Shown one piece after another: positions 61,729-64,000 of a DNA stretch of 64,000 nucleotides. This DNA is from Candidatus Rokuibacteriota bacterium (GTDB taxonomy: Bacteria; Methylomirabilota; Methylomirabilia; Rokubacteriales; CSP1-6), in assembly GCA_003220535.1 (NCBI GenBank), contig QHSU01000066.1, forward strand, positions 1 through 64,000. Direction: 5' to 3'. Position numbers and translations under genes: made by a program. Each line of letters begins with the position of its first letter. Within the stretch, counting starts at the first letter, position 1. The notes below the pieces were generated by a model. The model was not told the DNA's origin. It saw only the letters and a program-made list of their open reading frames with translations, and searched no databases.

Positions 61729-63963
61729 TCAGGACGCCTTGGCGCCCGCCTCGATGGGGATCCTGGCCAGCTCGCTCAGCAAGAGCCCGGCCCATCGATA
61801 GATGTTGTGGTCGACGACGGAATGGCGCATCCGAACCATGCGCGCGCGGCGCTCCTCCGGCGGCATCTCGAGCGCCGTGCGGATGGCCTCGGCCATGCCG
61901 GCGAGGTCGTACGGGTTCACGATCAACGCGTCGCGGAGCTCGTGCGAGGCCCCCGCGAACCGGCTCAGGATGAGCGCGCCGTCCTCGTCGTCACGGACCG
62001 AGACGAACTCCTTGGCCACGAGGTTCATGCCGTCATGGAGCGAGGTCACCATGCAGAAGTCCGCGTGGCGGTAGTAGGCCCAGATGTCGCGATGCTCGTG
62101 ATGGGCCTTCATGTAGTGGATAGGGCGCCAGGTTTTCGTCTGGAACGCCTGGTTCAGCTCGCGCACCTGCTCCTCGATCTCGCGCTGGATCTCCTGGTAG
62201 CGATCGATCATGCCGCGGCTGGGCGCGGCGAGCTGCACGAACACCAGCCGCTCACGATAGTCGGGGTAGGTCTCGAAGAAGAAGCGCAGGGCCCGGATCC
62301 GCTCGGGCAGGCCCTTCGTGTAGTCGATCCGCTCGACGCCGACCCCGAGGAACTCGGCCGTGATCCCCAGCCGGCGCAGCAGCTCCGCGCGGGAGACGCG
62401 GAGCGGATCGTCCACGAACTCGGGGGCGACGCTGATCGGAAACGGCTTGACGTACGTCGTGTGCTCGCCACGCGTCACCGAGAAGCGCTCCCAGTCGGTG
62501 CGCGTCTCGAGCGCACGGTCCACCGTTTCCAGGAAGTTGTTGCAGTAGTACTGGGTGTGGAAGCCGATCAGGTCGGCGCCGAGCATGCCGAGGAGCAGCT
62601 CGCTCTGCCAGGGGCAGATTCCGAAGGCCTCGAAGTTCGGCCAGGGAATGTGCCAGAAGATGGCCACGCGCGCGTCGGGACGCTCGGCCTTGATGAGCGC
62701 CGACAGCGGAGCGAAGTGGTAGTCCTGGATGAGGACGAGCGGCGCCTCGGCATCCTTGATCTGGTCCAGCACCGTGTCGGCGAACTTCTGATTCACCTCG
62801 AGGTAGTACGCCCAGTCGTCGGGCCGGAAGACCGGCCGCGTGTGCACGATGTGGCAGAGCGGCCAGAGCCCTTCGTTGGAGAAGCCAGAGTAGTACCCTT
62901 GCTCCTCTTCCTTCGTGAGCCACACCCGCCGCAACGTGTAGCGCGGATCGTCGACCGGAACGCCGAGCCGGCCGCGGCCGTCCGCAGTCTCCCGGTCGGC
63001 GTCGCCGCTGGCGTGCGCGACCCAGACGCCCCCGCAGGCGCGCATCACCGGATCCATCGCGGTCACGAGACCGCTGGCCGGAGCCTGCGCTTGCACCTGG
63101 CCACCCCGCCACACGTGGCTCACGGGTTCGCGGTTGGACACGACGACCAGCAGCCGGCCGTTGAGCTGCATGCTGACGAACTGCTTGAGGCGCTCCTCGG
63201 TCCAGACGCTCTCGCCGGACAGGCGCAAGGCCGCTTCCTGCTCGGCGGCGGCCTGGGCCCGCTGCATGCTGCGCGCCAGGCGCGAGACCTCGAGCGCGAG
63301 CGGCCCGAACATATTGGCGTCGACGACGTTGCGCGGCGGCGGAACCGGGCGTCCGCTCCGGAGCGCCCGCGTCCACTGAGAAATCTCCGCCATCGGTCGG
63401 GTGATGCTGATTTTCACCACCAGCGCGATGATGACCGAGATGACCAGGGCCAGCACGAGGAACCGCACGGCGTTGTAGCTCCAGCGATCCCACTCCGCCC
63501 GCTCCAGCTCCGAGGCGTCGAGGAGGACCGCGACCGCGCCGACGGGCTGGTCGTCGGCGAGCAGAGGCGTCGCGTAGATGTAGCGGGTGCGGTCGCCGAG
63601 AACCCTGATCCCCTGGGTCGGGACGTTCTGGGAGATCGCGTCGGTCACCTCGGATAAGGACGGCGGGAGAATCGGCGCGATGTCGGGTGTCGCGACCCGC
63701 AGGGTGGCGAAGCGATCGTAGACGGCGATCCCGCGCTGGTTCTGCCCGAACTTCTTGACGATCCGCTCGATAGCCGCCGTCGACTGCTTGGCCGCCGCCG
63801 GCTCGATCGCGTCGCTCAACCCTTCGGCGACCAGCGCCGCGCGCCGCTGCAGATCGCCGACCATGCGGCCGCGCTCCTCTCGGATCTGCAGGTACGCGAA
63901 GCCGCCGATGACCAGCATCACCGAGATCCAGATCGCGCTGACGAGACGAAGGGTGAATTTCAC
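61729..63963 (-). CDS. otsA: Membrane sensor-fused trehalose-6-phosphate synthase
   Basis: A 744-residue fusion. Residues 8-25 and 166-185 are transmembrane helices enclosing an extracytoplasmic region of about 140 residues ([20 protein letters not shown], a Cache/PAS-like strand set). Residues about 186-240 are HAMP-like ([20 protein letters not shown]), and residues about 265-740 are a complete GT20 Ots[54 protein letters not shown] and [12 protein letters not shown]. OtsA makes trehalose-6-phosphate from UDP-glucose and glucose-6-phosphate; ordinary OtsA is about 460-480 residues and soluble. A direct membrane or osmotic signal to the synthase is inferred. The GTG start overlaps an upstream stop (GTGA). 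Confidence 0.9.
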   Translation of the reverse strand: MKFTLRLVSAIWISVMLVIGGFAYLQIREERGRMVGDLQRRAALVAEGLSDAIEPAAAKQSTAAIERIVKKFGQNQRGIAVYDRFATLRVATPDIAPILPPSLSEVTDAISQNVPTQGIRVLGDRTRYIYATPLLADDQPVGAVAVLLDASELERAEWDRWSYNAVRFLVLALVISVIIALVVKISITRPMAEISQWTRALRSGRPVPPPRNVVDANMFGPLALEVSRLARSMQRAQAAAEQEAALRLSGESVWTEERLKQFVSMQLNGRLLVVVSNREPVSHVWRGGQVQAQAPASGLVTAMDPVMRACGGVWVAHASGDADRETADGRGRLGVPVDDPRYTLRRVWLTKEEEQGYYSGFSNEGLWPLCHIVHTRPVFRPDDWAYYLEVNQKFADTVLDQIKDAEAPLVLIQDYHFAPLSALIKAERPDARVAIFWHIPWPNFEAFGICPWQSELLLGMLGADLIGFHTQYYCNNFLETVDRALETRTDWERFSVTRGEHTTYVKPFPISVAPEFVDDPLRVSRAELLRRLGITAEFLGVGVERIDYTKGLPERIRALRFFFETYPDYRERLVFVQLAAPSRGMIDRYQEIQREIEEQVRELNQAFQTKTWRPIHYMKAHHEHRDIWAYYRHADFCMVTSLHDGMNLVAKEFVSVRDDEDGALILSRFAGASHELRDALIVNPYDLAGMAEAIRTALEMPPEERRARMVRMRHSVVDHNIYRWAGLLLSELARIPIEAGAKAS

Positions 63964-64000
63964 GCGCGCGCGACCATGCGTTCGACCGTGCTCGGCATGA
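63960..64000 (-). CDS. Partial upstream gene, last 12 codons
   Basis: Reading into the window from the right, the frame ends [12 protein letters not shown] followed by TGA, which overlaps the otsA GTG by 4 bases (GTGA). This tight overlap, the rule in the operon, suggests a further gene upstream of otsA. Too little is visible to identify it. Confidence 0.45.
   Translation of the reverse strand, partial: MPSTVERMVARA

Noticed and set aside
1-64000. tRNA, rRNA, riboswitch or transposase genes
   Set aside because: None could be recognised by reading. A covariance-model search (Infernal, tRNAscan) would be decisive; small RNAs could have been missed.

Overview
Organism. The window is uniformly GC-rich (by eye about two thirds or more), densely packed, and linked by many 1-4 base stop/start overlaps. 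It encodes lipoproteins, a periplasmic lytic transglycosylase and FtsX-type permeases, which suggests a diderm bacterium. The mixture of an OB-fold/HMG-CoA-synthase-like protein with a thiolase, an F420-type luciferase-like oxidoreductase, PF04392 substrate-binding proteins and a very large trehalose locus resembles environmental Candidatus Rokubacteria/Methylomirabilota genomes. That placement is inference from gene families, not proof. No rRNA, tRNA, CRISPR array or transposase gene was recognised.

Layout. 0-10.5 kb: a partial zinc-ribbon gene, a non-coding stretch with a short tandem repeat, an AI-2E-family permease, a CDGSH protein, a B12/radical SAM protein whose linker contains a long inverted-repeat element, an Nfu-type protein, an ATP-grasp enzyme and a 1351-residue multi-GAF hybrid histidine kinase. 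10.5-14.4 kb: a YbbAP-like ABC exporter pair divergent from a TesA-like esterase. 14.6-19.4 kb: an M48-like lipoprotein, an HMGCS-like/DUF35 protein and a thiolase, with an anion permease between the last two flanked by direct repeats. 19.4-27.9 kb (minus strand): glnD, a fused CDP-alcohol phosphatidyltransferase/lytic transglycosylase, a methyltransferase, a LarA-like protein and an LLM oxidoreductase. 28-33.5 kb (mostly plus): hisC, a 166-bp inverted-repeat element, two unknown proteins, a P1-family peptidase and a metallo-beta-lactamase/receiver fusion.

33.5-46.8 kb (mainly minus): rhomboid, LURP-one-like, homogentisate-dioxygenase-like and DUF2007-like genes. Then comes a conserved housekeeping cluster tmk-holB-ricT-metG-(unknown)-(DUF2914)-ACT-tatD-M28 peptidase, followed by PF04392 substrate-binding genes, one of them truncated next to a second copy of the 2.6-kb repeat, and a TM-helix/mechanosensitive-channel-like protein.

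46.8-64 kb (minus): one run of twelve genes, read right to left as otsA-otsB-treZ-treY-DUF5752-treT-like-GT2-treS-maltokinase-SBP-permease-permease. It gathers four trehalose routes: OtsAB from UDP-glucose and glucose-6-phosphate, TreYZ from glucans, TreS from maltose, and TreT from NDP-glucose. It also holds a maltose kinase and most of a sugar importer, though no transporter ATPase is in view. The otsA product is unusual: it has two membrane helices, an extracytoplasmic region and a HAMP-like linker in front of the synthase, suggesting a membrane-sensing trehalose-6-phosphate synthase at the head of an osmolyte or desiccation operon. This is the strongest candidate for a new system in the window.
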